64,000 nt of DNA from Phycisphaerae bacterium (GTDB lineage Bacteria > Planctomycetota > Phycisphaerae > UBA1845 > Fen-1342), in contig JAGNKU010000013.1 in the NCBI GenBank assembly GCA_017999985.1, positions 1 through 64,000 on the forward strand, given 5' to 3'. Positions 9,341-18,802 of the stretch are shown here, one piece after another. The translations under genes were made by a program, and so were the position numbers. The notes beneath the pieces were generated by a model that ran no database searches, was not told the DNA's origin, and saw nothing but the letters and a program-made list of their open reading frames with translations. How positions within the stretch are numbered: the stretch's first letter is position 1; each line of letters opens with the position of its first letter.

Positions 9341-10525
9341 CTACCGGCTTGAGCAGAGGCAAACGCAAACGGGAGAGACGAGCTTCCAGGACCGGGCTGC
9401 GGAGGAGAGCCGCCCGCTCGCCGGATCGACCCGCAGCAGCACGATCTCGTTCGAGTTCTGGTTCGCCGCCAACAGCCACTTCCCTGTCGGGTCCAGCGCG
9501 AAGCTGCGCGGCGTTTTGCCGCCGCTCGGGACCCACTCGACCGGCGTCAGCGTCCCGTCGTCCGGATGGATGCTCAACACCGCGATGCTGTCATCACCGC
9601 GGTTGGAGGCGTACAGGTACTTGCCCCGGGCGTCCACCCGGATCTCCGCGGCGAAGCTCTTGCCGCTGAAGTCCTTGGGAAGCACCGAGATCGTCTGGCG
9701 CTCCTGCAGCGCGGCCGCGTCCGCTGCGTACGCGAAGACCGCGATTGTGGACGCCATTTCATTGAGCAGGTACACGAACTTCCCTGATGGCGCGCAGGCG
9801 ACATGGCGCGGCCCGGCACCCGGGCTGGCGCTGGCGTACGCCGGCTGGTTGGGCGTCAGGCTGCCGGTGCGGTCGTCAAACCGGAACACGAGTAGCTTGT
9901 CGAGCCCGAGGTCGGCCACGAGCGCGACGCGGTTATCCGTCGTCACCTGGATGGCATGCGCGTGCGGCCCCGCCTGGCGCCGCGGGTCCACGCTGGAGCC
10001 AGCGTTCTGCACGAACGCGGAGTGCGGGCCGAGCCGACCGTCTTCGCCGATCGGAAACACGGCGCAACTGCCGCCACCGTAGTTCGCCACCAGCAGATAG
10101 CGGGCCGAGCGGTCCAGTGACAGGTGTGCCGGACCGCGACCGAGCGAAGCGACTTGCTGCAACAACTGCAATTGGCCGCTCGGTCGTTGAATGGCGAACA
10201 CGCTCACCGCGCCGCTGGGCTCGCCCTGGAACGTGTTCACCTCGTTCACCGCGTACAGGAACCTCCCCTGTGGATCAACGGCGAGGAACGACGGGTTCTC
10301 AGTCGCGGCCACGAGCGCGAGCGGACCTGATTCACCGCTGGCCGGGTCGAATCCGCAGGCGTAAATACCCTCGCTGCCCTTGCCCGTGTAGGTCCCGACA
10401 AACACCAGGCACTCGAAGTCGCGGGCTGTCGCGGCCGCGGCCGGCAGCACAACCAGCAGCCGCCCCAGCAGCCCCACAACTCGTCGCCAACTCAGCCCCC
10501 CCGTAAATCGACCCAGCTCACACAT
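9341..10525 (-). CDS. Lactonase-family beta-propeller (6-phosphogluconolactonase-like), exported
   Basis: 394 residues from the ATG at 10525, which has GGAGAG upstream. A hydrophobic stretch near residues 14-32 (VVGLLGRLLVVLPAAAATA) reads as a signal peptide. The rest is a seven-bladed lactonase-type propeller: VFVGTYTGKGSEGIY at the start, then blades with PSFLAVDPQGRFLYAVNE, HLSLDRSARYLLVANYGGG, RHVACAPSGKFVYLLNE and FALDPTGKWLLAANQNSNEI. These are the hallmarks of the YbhE/Pgl and cycloisomerase-2 group. Export argues against a pentose-phosphate role; an extracellular or periplasmic sugar-lactone hydrolase is likelier. It lacks a dockerin-like tail, unlike the propeller gene upstream. Confidence 0.88.
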   Translation of the reverse strand: MCELGRFTGGLSWRRVVGLLGRLLVVLPAAAATARDFECLVFVGTYTGKGSEGIYACGFDPASGESGPLALVAATENPSFLAVDPQGRFLYAVNEVNTFQGEPSGAVSVFAIQRPSGQLQLLQQVASLGRGPAHLSLDRSARYLLVANYGGGSCAVFPIGEDGRLGPHSAFVQNAGSSVDPRRQAGPHAHAIQVTTDNRVALVADLGLDKLLVFRFDDRTGSLTPNQPAYASASPGAGPRHVACAPSGKFVYLLNEMASTIAVFAYAADAAALQERQTISVLPKDFSGKSFAAEIRVDARGKYLYASNRGDDSIAVLSIHPDDGTLTPVEWVPSGGKTPRSFALDPTGKWLLAANQNSNEIVLLRVDPASGRLSSAARSWKLVSPVCVCLCSSR

Positions 10526-10643
10526 GCGGATGCTCTCCAGCCACCACGCCGCCGCCAGCTCCCGCGCACGGGGGCGACTCGTCGCGCGCAGGGCATCCAC
10601 CCGACCCATTCCCAACGCCAGCGCTGCGGCAAGACCGGCCGGC

Positions 10644-11993
10644 TCAGGCCGACGCGCCCCCGCTCAACAGCAGCACAAACGGATTGATGTCGCGGAAGTC
10701 CACGACGCCGTCCCCGTTGATGTCGCCATTGATCGTCGGGCAGCCCGGGAATGTCGCGTGCCAGGCGTCCGGGTTGGTCAGCAGCAGCACGAACGGGTTG
10801 ATGTCCCGGAAGTCCACCTGGCCGTCGCAGTTCACGTCCCCGCGCATGATCAGCGGCTCCCACACGGCGATCGACCGCGGCGCGATGCCGCCCGTGTCTG
10901 CGATCGGGCCATTCTGCGTGAACGAGCCGTTGGCATTCAGCCGGAACGAATAGACGCCCATGATGCCGTCGATGGCTGTCGAGTTGTCCGTGACGAAGAA
11001 CAGGTCATCCAGGGTCTGCACGTCGCCCAGCGTCCCCTGCAAACCGACATCAAAAAAGTGGCCCGTATAGGTGAGATTCCCCGTGGCCGCATTGATCGCC
11101 GCTGAGCGCACCGTCGCGTCCGTGCCGTGGCCGACGAGCAGGTACGCGTCATCCGTGCTAAACGCCACGTTCGACGGCGAGCTGCCGAACTCCGGGAACG
11201 GCCAGCCCGCCATCGGCGTCAGAGTGCCGTCGAAGGCGATATTGTAGCCCAGCACCACGTGGGTGATCCCGCCCGCGGCGTAGAGCTTGGTCCCGTCATG
11301 CGACACGCCCAGCTCGAGCGCGTAGTACGAGCCGGTCGAGTCGATATCAACCTGGGTTAGCGTGCCGTCGGGCGCGATGGTGAACGTGCGGATCGTGCGC
11401 GCGGAGCCGGAGTCGTTCACGTACAGGAACTTGTGGCTCGGGTCGAGCGCCAGGTACGTGCTGAAGGTGCCCACCGGGGCCGTATCGAGCTCCGTCAACG
11501 TCAGCGTCTCCGGGTCGAACTGCAGGACGACCACCTGTTGCGGCGAGGCATCCGTGCGCGTGGTGACCAGCATGTCGTTCGTAATCCAGGCCACGTCCAT
11601 CGGCGTGCCGACCACACTGAACGCCGCGATCTGCGTGATGCTCGCGTCCGCACCGACCTCGAAGAACGTGAGCTGCTCGTACGGATCATTGGTCGACGCA
11701 TGTCCGGTGACCAGGTACAGCCCGTTGGGCGAAATGGAAATCTTGTAGGGATTACAGCCGGGGCAGGGCTCGTTCAGGTTCGGGCGCACGCCCGTGATGA
11801 CCCGGTTCACGAATGACAGCGTATCGTCTGCGCGCACCGTGAACGCCGATACGCTGCCTTCCAGGTTGCCGTTGTTCGTCACGAAAATGGCGCGCTCGGC
11901 CGACTGTCCATGCGCGGCCGGGGGCCGGCCCAGGGTGCCCACGGCGACGACCAGGCCGGAAACAAGCAGTGTCTGCAGCAGTGTACTTTTCAT
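10644..11993 (-). CDS. Exported beta-propeller protein with dockerin-like C-terminus
   Basis: 449 residues. A signal peptide (MKSTLLQTLLVSGLVVAVG) is followed by lactonase-fold propeller blades: YKISISPNGLYLVTGH, YLALDPSHKFLYVNDSG, LGVSHDGTKLYAAGG and NVAFSTDDAYLLVGHG. Residues about 383-449 are a dockerin-like module, both loops of the form [12 protein letters not shown]. The blades resemble the lactonase-like gene downstream but the HAH-type region seen there is missing, so catalysis is uncertain; it may be a binding propeller. A sigma-70-like promoter lies 70-100 bases upstream (separate entry). The 118-base gap to the downstream propeller gene suggests they may be transcribed together or separately. 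Confidence 0.86.
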   Translation of the reverse strand: MKSTLLQTLLVSGLVVAVGTLGRPPAAHGQSAERAIFVTNNGNLEGSVSAFTVRADDTLSFVNRVITGVRPNLNEPCPGCNPYKISISPNGLYLVTGHASTNDPYEQLTFFEVGADASITQIAAFSVVGTPMDVAWITNDMLVTTRTDASPQQVVVLQFDPETLTLTELDTAPVGTFSTYLALDPSHKFLYVNDSGSARTIRTFTIAPDGTLTQVDIDSTGSYYALELGVSHDGTKLYAAGGITHVVLGYNIAFDGTLTPMAGWPFPEFGSSPSNVAFSTDDAYLLVGHGTDATVRSAAINAATGNLTYTGHFFDVGLQGTLGDVQTLDDLFFVTDNSTAIDGIMGVYSFRLNANGSFTQNGPIADTGGIAPRSIAVWEPLIMRGDVNCDGQVDFRDINPFVLLLTNPDAWHATFPGCPTINGDINGDGVVDFRDINPFVLLLSGGASA

Positions 11994-12063
11994 GGCGTGC
12001 TCCTTCCCAAGTCGACTCGGCCAATCGATACGAGATGTCCGCCCGCGTGGCGGTAGCCTGCTT

Positions 12064-12092
12064 AGTCTAGCACGAACGGCGGGCCGGTTGAA
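12064..12092 (-). promoter_or_regulatory. Putative sigma-70 promoter of the dockerin propeller gene
   Basis: On the minus strand TTCAAC (12092-12087) and TAGACT (12069-12064) are separated by 17 bases and lie about 70 bases upstream of the ATG at 11993. The fit to TTGACA/TATAAT is four and four of six. It is a pattern match only. Confidence 0.4.
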
Positions 12093-12145
12093 GAGGCGCG
12101 GCCGGTGCCGGTGACGCTGCGAGGCGGCGGTCCGGCCGGCGCAGC

Positions 12146-13753
12146 CTACGTGCCGCTCAGCAGCATCACAAACGGATTGATATCGCCGAAGCCGACGAGG
12201 CCGTCGCCGTTGATGTCGCCGTTCTCAAACGGGCAGCCCGGATACGTCTCCTGCCACAGCACCGGGTTCGACAGCAGCAGCACGAACGGATTGATGTCGC
12301 CGAAGCTGACCAGCCCGTCGCAGTTCACGTCGCCGGTGAGCAGCACGATCTGCGGCAGCTCGGCCGCATCGAGCCAGGTGCCCAGCGGCCAGCCCGGCAG
12401 GCCGTCTTCGTCCGCCAGGAAATCCGCGATCATGACGACGCCCCACATGCCCGGCAGTTGCGGATACTCGAACGTCATCGACTCGCCCGGCAACAGCCGC
12501 AGGGGGGACACGTCGATCATCATCGCGGTCTGCTCCAGCGGCATGCCGATCAGCAGCTCATCCAGCATGATCGGCGCCGGCGTGAAGTTGAACCGCCGAA
12601 CCACCCAGACCGCCTGCTCAGAGTTGTTGGTCACGCGATTCTGCACGTTGCCGGTGGCCAGTTGCCGCCAGGTCGTGCCGCTGACCGGTATCGTGGCAAT
12701 CACCGTGTTGTTCTGCGTCCACTCGAACTTGAACGAGAGCGGCGTGAGGCCGCCGGCGAGCTTGAACCCGAAGTGCGCCTTGCCGCCAGGGTTCACCTGC
12801 CCGGGCCCGGGGCCCCACTTGATCACTGCGTTGTCGCCGTCCTGCGTCACGACGCCCGGCGAGAACGGGTTCAACACGCCGTTGTACAAGTCCGAAATGC
12901 TGCCGATGACCACGCCGCCCAGCGTGACCTTGAAGTCGTTCGCGATCAGTCCCGAGCGGTTCCAGACGTCGAAGTTGCTGAGCGAACCCTGGATAGTGGG
13001 GTAGCGCCAGACGTCATCCTTCAGAATATCGATATCAAGCTGGCTCGGCACGCGGCGCACGCCCTTCGGAAAGGCCGGGTTCATCAGGTCGCCCGGGTGC
13101 GCGCCCGGGTCCGTATGTGTGCCGGCCGAGGAGGGCGTCAAGGTGGCACGTGGCGTCCCGCCCGGCCCGCCGCCGGTGTACGTGCGCGGACCGGTGGGGT
13201 TGTTGGGATCGCTGGTCACGTTGCGGGCGAAGCGCGAGTTCAGCACCGTGAAGCCCAGGGCATGCGCGAGCTCGTGATTGACGATGCTGTACAAATCGTA
13301 CTTGTCGGCCGGCACGTTGGGGTCAAGGCCTTCGTACCACGGAATCGCGGCGTTGCTGTTGATCGTGATCCGCGCCCCCGTGGGCCGACCGTCGGAGTTG
13401 CTGGCGAAATTGTCCGTCCGGCCCAGCGTCGCCCGGTCCTCACCCAGTGCCAGGCCCGGCTGCGTGAGCGCCGGCTCGACCCCGGGCTCCGGCGGGCGGA
13501 AGCTCGAGCCGAGGTCGGCGTTGCGGAAGCTGACCGTGACGACGTGCTCCGGCGACTGGTGCGGCAGTCGGGATTCCCACAAGGCTATCTTGGCCTCGAT
13601 AACCGCTTTCTGCGCGTCGGTGACATTCGCGTCGTACGTTGGCTGAATGTCGACGCCCAGGAGCGCCGGGGTCAGACCGATGGCAAGTCCGACGGACAAC
13701 ACGCGCGCCACCCAGCGCGTGCCGCGCCCCAGATGTTTCGAACGGAACGACAT
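12146..13753 (-). CDS. Secreted zinc metalloprotease with dockerin-like C-terminus
   Basis: 535 residues. The ATG at 13753 has a near-perfect AAGGAGG upstream and opens a signal peptide; a longer frame upstream lacks both. NHELAHALGF at residues 159-168 gives the zinc motif HExxH (His160, Glu161, His164) with the metzincin-like AxG spacing, but the third histidine of HExxHxxGxxH is not in place. A likely Met-turn is Met224 in DLMNPAFP. Residues about 285-450 look like a beta-sandwich of unknown kind (PGQVNPGGKAHFGFKL). A dockerin-like module ends the protein (GDVNCDG, GDINGDG). It is likely a secreted protease distantly related to matrixins; what supplies the third zinc ligand is unclear. Confidence 0.85.
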   Translation of the reverse strand: MSFRSKHLGRGTRWVARVLSVGLAIGLTPALLGVDIQPTYDANVTDAQKAVIEAKIALWESRLPHQSPEHVVTVSFRNADLGSSFRPPEPGVEPALTQPGLALGEDRATLGRTDNFASNSDGRPTGARITINSNAAIPWYEGLDPNVPADKYDLYSIVNHELAHALGFTVLNSRFARNVTSDPNNPTGPRTYTGGGPGGTPRATLTPSSAGTHTDPGAHPGDLMNPAFPKGVRRVPSQLDIDILKDDVWRYPTIQGSLSNFDVWNRSGLIANDFKVTLGGVVIGSISDLYNGVLNPFSPGVVTQDGDNAVIKWGPGPGQVNPGGKAHFGFKLAGGLTPLSFKFEWTQNNTVIATIPVSGTTWRQLATGNVQNRVTNNSEQAVWVVRRFNFTPAPIMLDELLIGMPLEQTAMMIDVSPLRLLPGESMTFEYPQLPGMWGVVMIADFLADEDGLPGWPLGTWLDAAELPQIVLLTGDVNCDGLVSFGDINPFVLLLSNPVLWQETYPGCPFENGDINGDGLVGFGDINPFVMLLSGT

Positions 13754-13891
13754 GGCGATACCTCCTTCTCCGCCGGTCTTCGCCGGCCCGGTCCGACCAC
13801 CGTGCCCAAGGATGTGCCGGCCGCGTGTCGGACACGCACTCATTGGCAGTGCCGCAAACGCCATGGGGCCCACCCAGCGGACCGGATGACT

Positions 13892-14944
13892 CTACGGCTT
13901 CAGCGCTTCTTCCAGGGACGGCGTGCGCAGGCTTTCGGCGGGCAGACTGCGGGGTTCCCATTCCCCGCCCGCCGGTCCGAAGTTCACGCGCCGCCCCTCC
14001 TCCCAGTAACGGCCGGCGTTGTGTTCGAACGCCGCCCGCATCGCCAGTTCGGCGACCAACCCCAGCATGATCGCGAAACAGCCCAGCAAGAAGAACATCA
14101 CGCCGACGAGGGGCGCCTTGCCCCAGAACGCCGCCCAGGCGTCCTGCGAGTAGATCGCCTGCACCATCGCGAAGGCAAAGCACAGCAGCGTCGCCAGCCA
14201 CGACCACTGCGTGATTCTGCCGAAGAAGTGCATCGGCTTCGTGCGGTATTTCTGCAGCATGCGCACCAGGATCAGATCGACCGCGACCTTGAAGATGCGC
14301 CCGTAGCCGTACTTGCTCTGCCCGGCCTGGCGCGGGTTGTGCTGGACGACGACTTCCTGGATGCGCGCCCCGTGCATCGACGTGTACACCGGAATGAAGC
14401 GGTGCATCTCGCCATAGAGGCGCGCGTCGCGGATCACGCTGGCGCGGTAGGCCTTCAGCGTGCACCCATAGTCGTGCAGCCGCACGCCCGTGATGTGCCC
14501 GATCAGCCAGTTCGCCGCGTGCGAGACCTGCGTGCGCAGCCAACTGTCCTTGCGGTCCTTGCGCCAACCGCTGACCACGTCGTAGTTGCCGCGCTCCAGC
14601 TCGTCGCACAGCCGCTCGATCTCTTCCGGCGGGTTCTGCCCGTCGCCGTCGAGCGGGACGATGATCGGCGCGCGCGACGCCCAGAAACCGGCCATCAGCG
14701 CCGCGGTCTGCCCGTAGTTGCGCGCGAAATGAATCACGCGCAGGCGCGCGTCGCGCGCGGCCACCTGGTCCAGCAACTCCCCCGTCCGGTCGCGACTGCC
14801 ATCGTTGACGGCGATCAGCTCGAACCGCCGGCGCTGGCGGCTCAGCACGTCAAGAAAGTGCGGAAAGACGGTGGGGATGCTGGCCTCCTCCTGGAAGACC
14901 GGCACCACCACGGAAACCTCCGGACGCTCGGCCGAAATCGCCAT
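13892..14944 (-). CDS. GT2 glycosyltransferase, polyprenyl-phosphate type, membrane-bound
   Basis: 350 residues from the ATG at 14944, with GAGGTGA about 12 bases upstream; an earlier in-frame ATG at 14998 has no ribosome site. The N-terminal domain is family 2: VSVVVPVFQEEASIP, VNDGSRDRT, and the metal/sugar motif PLDGDGQNPP. HDYGCTLKAYR and the RQAGQSKYGYGRI segment match the GtrB/DPM1-like group that moves a sugar from a nucleotide donor to a polyprenyl phosphate. Two C-terminal membrane helices (about 234-258 and 270-298) fit that group. It probably supplies lipid-linked sugar for cell-surface glycans. No sugar-acceptor genes are near; the neighbours are a secreted protease and purE on the opposite strand. 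Confidence 0.88.
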   Translation of the reverse strand: MAISAERPEVSVVVPVFQEEASIPTVFPHFLDVLSRQRRRFELIAVNDGSRDRTGELLDQVAARDARLRVIHFARNYGQTAALMAGFWASRAPIIVPLDGDGQNPPEEIERLCDELERGNYDVVSGWRKDRKDSWLRTQVSHAANWLIGHITGVRLHDYGCTLKAYRASVIRDARLYGEMHRFIPVYTSMHGARIQEVVVQHNPRQAGQSKYGYGRIFKVAVDLILVRMLQKYRTKPMHFFGRITQWSWLATLLCFAFAMVQAIYSQDAWAAFWGKAPLVGVMFFLLGCFAIMLGLVAELAMRAAFEHNAGRYWEEGRRVNFGPAGGEWEPRSLPAESLRTPSLEEALKP

Positions 14945-15022
14945 GCGCTGGTTGTCACCTCGCCGCGGTGCACAGCCACGCGCGGTACAGTGCCGCACCG
15001 GCTTGTCGCACCGGAATCCGGG

Positions 15023-15033
15023 TATAGTATAGT
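15023..15033 (+). promoter_or_regulatory. Possible -10 region upstream of purE
   Basis: Two overlapping TATAGT hexamers (15023-15028 and 15028-15033) lie about 40 bases before the purE start. A TTG-containing -35 candidate at 15003 is at poor spacing (14 or 19 bases), so only the -10 is suggested. Confidence 0.33.
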
Positions 15034-15072
15034 GGCTCTAGGCGACGAATGCACTGCTTTCTCGAGGCGCGC

Positions 15073-15561
<489 letters not shown>

Positions 15562-15621
15562 CCGCACTGCAACCCAGCACGCCCGGTCGCATTTTCGCCC
15601 ATCCGTGCTACAGTTCCGCAC

Positions 15622-18231
15622 ATGGTGTTGCCGGGGAGCAGTCCAAAACCAGTGCAGCGTGCGCTCGACCGCGAGGATGTCGCCCACCGCGTCCCCGCGC
15701 CCCTGCTCTGGCCGACGCTCGCGCTGCTGTCCGGTGTCGGGCTGTCCGACGCCGTCGACCCGCTCCCCGCCGCGCTCCACACCGGCATATGGCTCGCACC
15801 GGCGACGCTCCTCGTTCTCCTGCTCATGCTGCGCCAGCGCCTCCGGCCAACCGCCGTGGCGGCAGGCGCCGCGCTCATTGCCCTGCTGGTCGGCTTCGCC
15901 CGACACCAGGGGCTCAGCACACTTCCGCCGCACCACATCGCCAATGCGCTGACCGACGAGCCCCAACTTTCACGCCTCGCCGGGCGCATCGTCACCACTC
16001 CCCTCGAGCGGCCGGCGCTGCGGCTCAACCCATTCCTGTCGTTCGACCCGTCGCCGCGCACGCAGTTCATCATCTCCGTCGACGAGCTGCGCAGCACCGA
16101 CCCGCCGGTGGCAACCACGGGCCACCTGCGCGTGAGCATCGAGGCCGCGTCGCTCGAGCTGCGGCTCGGTCAGCGCGTGCAGCTCACCGGCAAGCTGTTT
16201 CGCGCCGCCGGCCCGCGTAACCCCGGCGAACTGGACTGGGCCACATGGTATCGCCGGCAGAATCTCGCCGGCGGCTTCTCCGTGGAGAGCGCTGCGCACG
16301 TTGCCGTGCTGCCCGACCCGCCCGGCCGCTGGCACCGCCTGGTCACCGCCCTGCGCACCACCGCGCAGCGCCTGCTCTTCGAACCCTACGCCGACGGGGA
16401 AACCGACGAGTCCACCCGCTTGCTCGATGTCATGGTCCTCGGTCAGCGCAGCCGGGCCGATCAGCAACTCAACGAGGCCTTTCTGCGCGCCGGCGGCCTG
16501 CATTTCCTGGCCGTCAGCGGCTTCAACGTCGCCCTGCTGGCCGGCTTCGTCTGGTTGGTTGTCCGGCGCTTCCTCCGCCGCAGCCGACGCGTCACCGCCG
16601 TTGTGACGATGATCGTCACGCTGGCATTCGCCGCCGTCACGGAACCCAACGCCCCCATTCTGCGCGCCACGCTCTGTGTGCTGCTGGCGGGGTGCGCGAG
16701 CCTGACCGATCGGCCATTCTGCGCCCTGAACTGGCTCGCCCTTTCCGCCGCGTGCATCGTGCTCTTCGATCCGCAGCAACTCTTCAACGCCGGGTTCCAG
16801 CTTTCGTTCGTCCAGGTACTGGCCTTGATCACGCTCGTGCCCCGGATTTACCGCGGGATGTTCGCCCGGCGTCCCGAGGATGGACCACCGCCCGAAGCGG
16901 CTACGCTGTCGGCGCTTATGCGGCTGTGGGCAGTGCACAGCACGGTCGGGCTCATCATTGTCTGCGTCTGTGCGTATCTGATCGCCCAGCCGCTCGTGCT
17001 CTACCACTTTGGCCACTTCGCGCCGTGGGGCTGGCTCGGCACGATCGTGCTGGCCCCGCTCGTCACGATCATCACCGTCCTGAGCATGTTGACGCTCGCG
17101 GCGAATGCGCTGCTGCCGCCGCTCGGCGCCGTGCTGGGCGCCCTGCTGTACGGCGTGACACGTTTCCTGCTGTGGAGCGTCGGATTGTTCGAGCAGCTTC
17201 CGTACGCGGCCATCGATTGCCTGCGGCCGCCGCTCTGGCTGGTGGGGCTGAGCTACACCGTCCCGGTGCTCTGGATCGCCTGGCCGGGTTTGTCGTCAAG
17301 CCTGCGACTGCTGCGTGCGTGGATCGACCGGCCCCAGGTTGTGCCGCGACTGCATGCGCGTATGCATCGACCGCTCGTCCGCCCGCGGTCCCTGGCGACC
17401 ATCTGCCTTTCCGCCGTGCTCGTCGTATCGTGGCTCGGCTGGATCATCCTGCCCGCCAGCCGCGACACCGGCCACAGCCTGCATGTTCTGTCGGTGGGCA
17501 ACGGCAGCAGCATGATTCTGACGACCCCCACCGGTGCCGCGGCCGTGTTCGACGTCGGCACCGACGCCAACTCCGACGCGGGCGCGATCGCGGCCCGCGC
17601 CCTGGTGGCGCTCGGCGTCCGGCGGGTCAACATCCTCACGGTCTCGCACGGCAACTTCGACCACTACAGCGGCCTGCCCACGTTGCTGCGCCGCGCCACC
17701 ATCGACCGCTGGGCGACCAGCCCGTACTTCGCCGCGCACATTCCCGGCGACATACCACCGCCGGAGCGACTCCGCGCATGGCAGTCCTTCGCGGTAGGCG
17801 ACGCTGGCGTGGATGTCCTCTGGCCGCCCGCTGACCTGGATGCCACCTGGGAGGAGAACAACCGCTCGCTGGTGCTGCGTGTGACGGTCGCCGGACGGAC
17901 GTTCCTTCTCACTGGCGATTGCGAAGACGCCGCCCTCAGCGCATTGCTCGCCGCGGAGCGCGCCGGCCGGCTGAGCCTGCGGGCCGACGTGCTGATCGCC
18001 CCACACCACGGGCAGATCATCCCGGGGGCGACCGACGACTTCCTGGCCGCCGTCGCGCCCCAGACCGTGATCGTCTCCGCGCGCACGCCCCGCCCCAAGC
18101 TCACGGCCCTCGCGCAAGAGTTGCTCGGCCCCGGCGTGCGGGTGCTCATGACCGGTCCGTCCGGGGCCATTGCGGCTCGCGTCACGGCCGGCGGCGAGTT
18201 GCACGTGGAGACGGCATTCGCCCGGCCGTGA
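15622..18231 (+). CDS. comEC: ComEC/Rec2-family DNA uptake channel
   Basis: 869 residues. It is predicted to form the inner-membrane channel for single-stranded DNA in natural transformation. Order: N-terminal membrane helices (about 25-90), a beta/OB-like DUF4131-type region (about 110-240), the Competence domain with HFLAVSGFNVALLAGF (about 290-310) and many helices to about 590, then a metallo-beta-lactamase-like domain (about 615-869). In that domain the first metal motif reads SHGNFDHYSG, where most relatives have HxDxDH; LLTGDCEDAAL and APHHGQ are normal. No other competence genes are in the window. The start at 15622 has no clear ribosome site. Confidence 0.93.
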   Translation: MVLPGSSPKPVQRALDREDVAHRVPAPLLWPTLALLSGVGLSDAVDPLPAALHTGIWLAPATLLVLLLMLRQRLRPTAVAAGAALIALLVGFARHQGLSTLPPHHIANALTDEPQLSRLAGRIVTTPLERPALRLNPFLSFDPSPRTQFIISVDELRSTDPPVATTGHLRVSIEAASLELRLGQRVQLTGKLFRAAGPRNPGELDWATWYRRQNLAGGFSVESAAHVAVLPDPPGRWHRLVTALRTTAQRLLFEPYADGETDESTRLLDVMVLGQRSRADQQLNEAFLRAGGLHFLAVSGFNVALLAGFVWLVVRRFLRRSRRVTAVVTMIVTLAFAAVTEPNAPILRATLCVLLAGCASLTDRPFCALNWLALSAACIVLFDPQQLFNAGFQLSFVQVLALITLVPRIYRGMFARRPEDGPPPEAATLSALMRLWAVHSTVGLIIVCVCAYLIAQPLVLYHFGHFAPWGWLGTIVLAPLVTIITVLSMLTLAANALLPPLGAVLGALLYGVTRFLLWSVGLFEQLPYAAIDCLRPPLWLVGLSYTVPVLWIAWPGLSSSLRLLRAWIDRPQVVPRLHARMHRPLVRPRSLATICLSAVLVVSWLGWIILPASRDTGHSLHVLSVGNGSSMILTTPTGAAAVFDVGTDANSDAGAIAARALVALGVRRVNILTVSHGNFDHYSGLPTLLRRATIDRWATSPYFAAHIPGDIPPPERLRAWQSFAVGDAGVDVLWPPADLDATWEENNRSLVLRVTVAGRTFLLTGDCEDAALSALLAAERAGRLSLRADVLIAPHHGQIIPGATDDFLAAVAPQTVIVSARTPRPKLTALAQELLGPGVRVLMTGPSGAIAARVTAGGELHVETAFARP

Positions 18232-18352
18232 GCCCGCGGATGCACGCCGGTCCAACCGGTCGTTGTTTGCGCCCCCGCTTTACAAACAGCCGGAATTCGG
18301 CTTTGATGAGTACCGGCAGATAGCCAGCGACCAATTGCAAGGAGGCACGCAA

Positions 18353-18775
18353 ATGAAGTTCTGGCACGTGGGCATCATCAGTTTCGCATTGTTCGTTACC
18401 GCCTGCGCGAAGCAGGAACCGGCGGTGGTGACCGCACACGAAGAGACGCCCGACACGGCCCTGACGGAGATGGACGCACCGCCAGCGGCGACACCCGATC
18501 CATACGCGACCGATCCTTATGCGCGCGACACCGCGCCCCGGGCGCAGGACAGTCGCATGACCGAATTCGGCGGCCGCGAGACCAAGCTCATCGCCGCCGG
18601 CGGAGAGACCCGGGGCGGGCGCACGCACACGGTCCAGAAGGGCGACACGCTCTACTCGCTCGCGCGGCGGTACTACAACGACCAGAGCAAGTGGAAGCGC
18701 ATCTGGGAAGCGAATCGCGATCGGGTCCCCAACCGGGACCGGCTCGCGGTCGGCACGCAACTGATCATTCCATAA
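18353..18775 (+). CDS. LysM-domain lipoprotein
   Basis: 140 residues, starting at the ATG at 18353 eight bases after AAGGAGG. The signal peptide ends in the lipobox VTAC (Cys about residue 18), so it should be lipid-anchored. A low-complexity Pro/Asp/Thr-rich linker (about 25-80) leads to one LysM domain at about 90-140: THTVQKGDTLYSLARRYY, then WKRIWEANRDRVPNRDRL and VGTQLIIP. LysM binds peptidoglycan-type glycans, so this probably links membrane and wall. No catalytic domain is present. It lies between comEC and recG with a long leader on the comEC side. Confidence 0.92.
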   Translation: MKFWHVGIISFALFVTACAKQEPAVVTAHEETPDTALTEMDAPPAATPDPYATDPYARDTAPRAQDSRMTEFGGRETKLIAAGGETRGGRTHTVQKGDTLYSLARRYYNDQSKWKRIWEANRDRVPNRDRLAVGTQLIIP

Positions 18776-18802
18776 ACTGCACAGCGCGTCTCCGCTGCTG
18801 AC

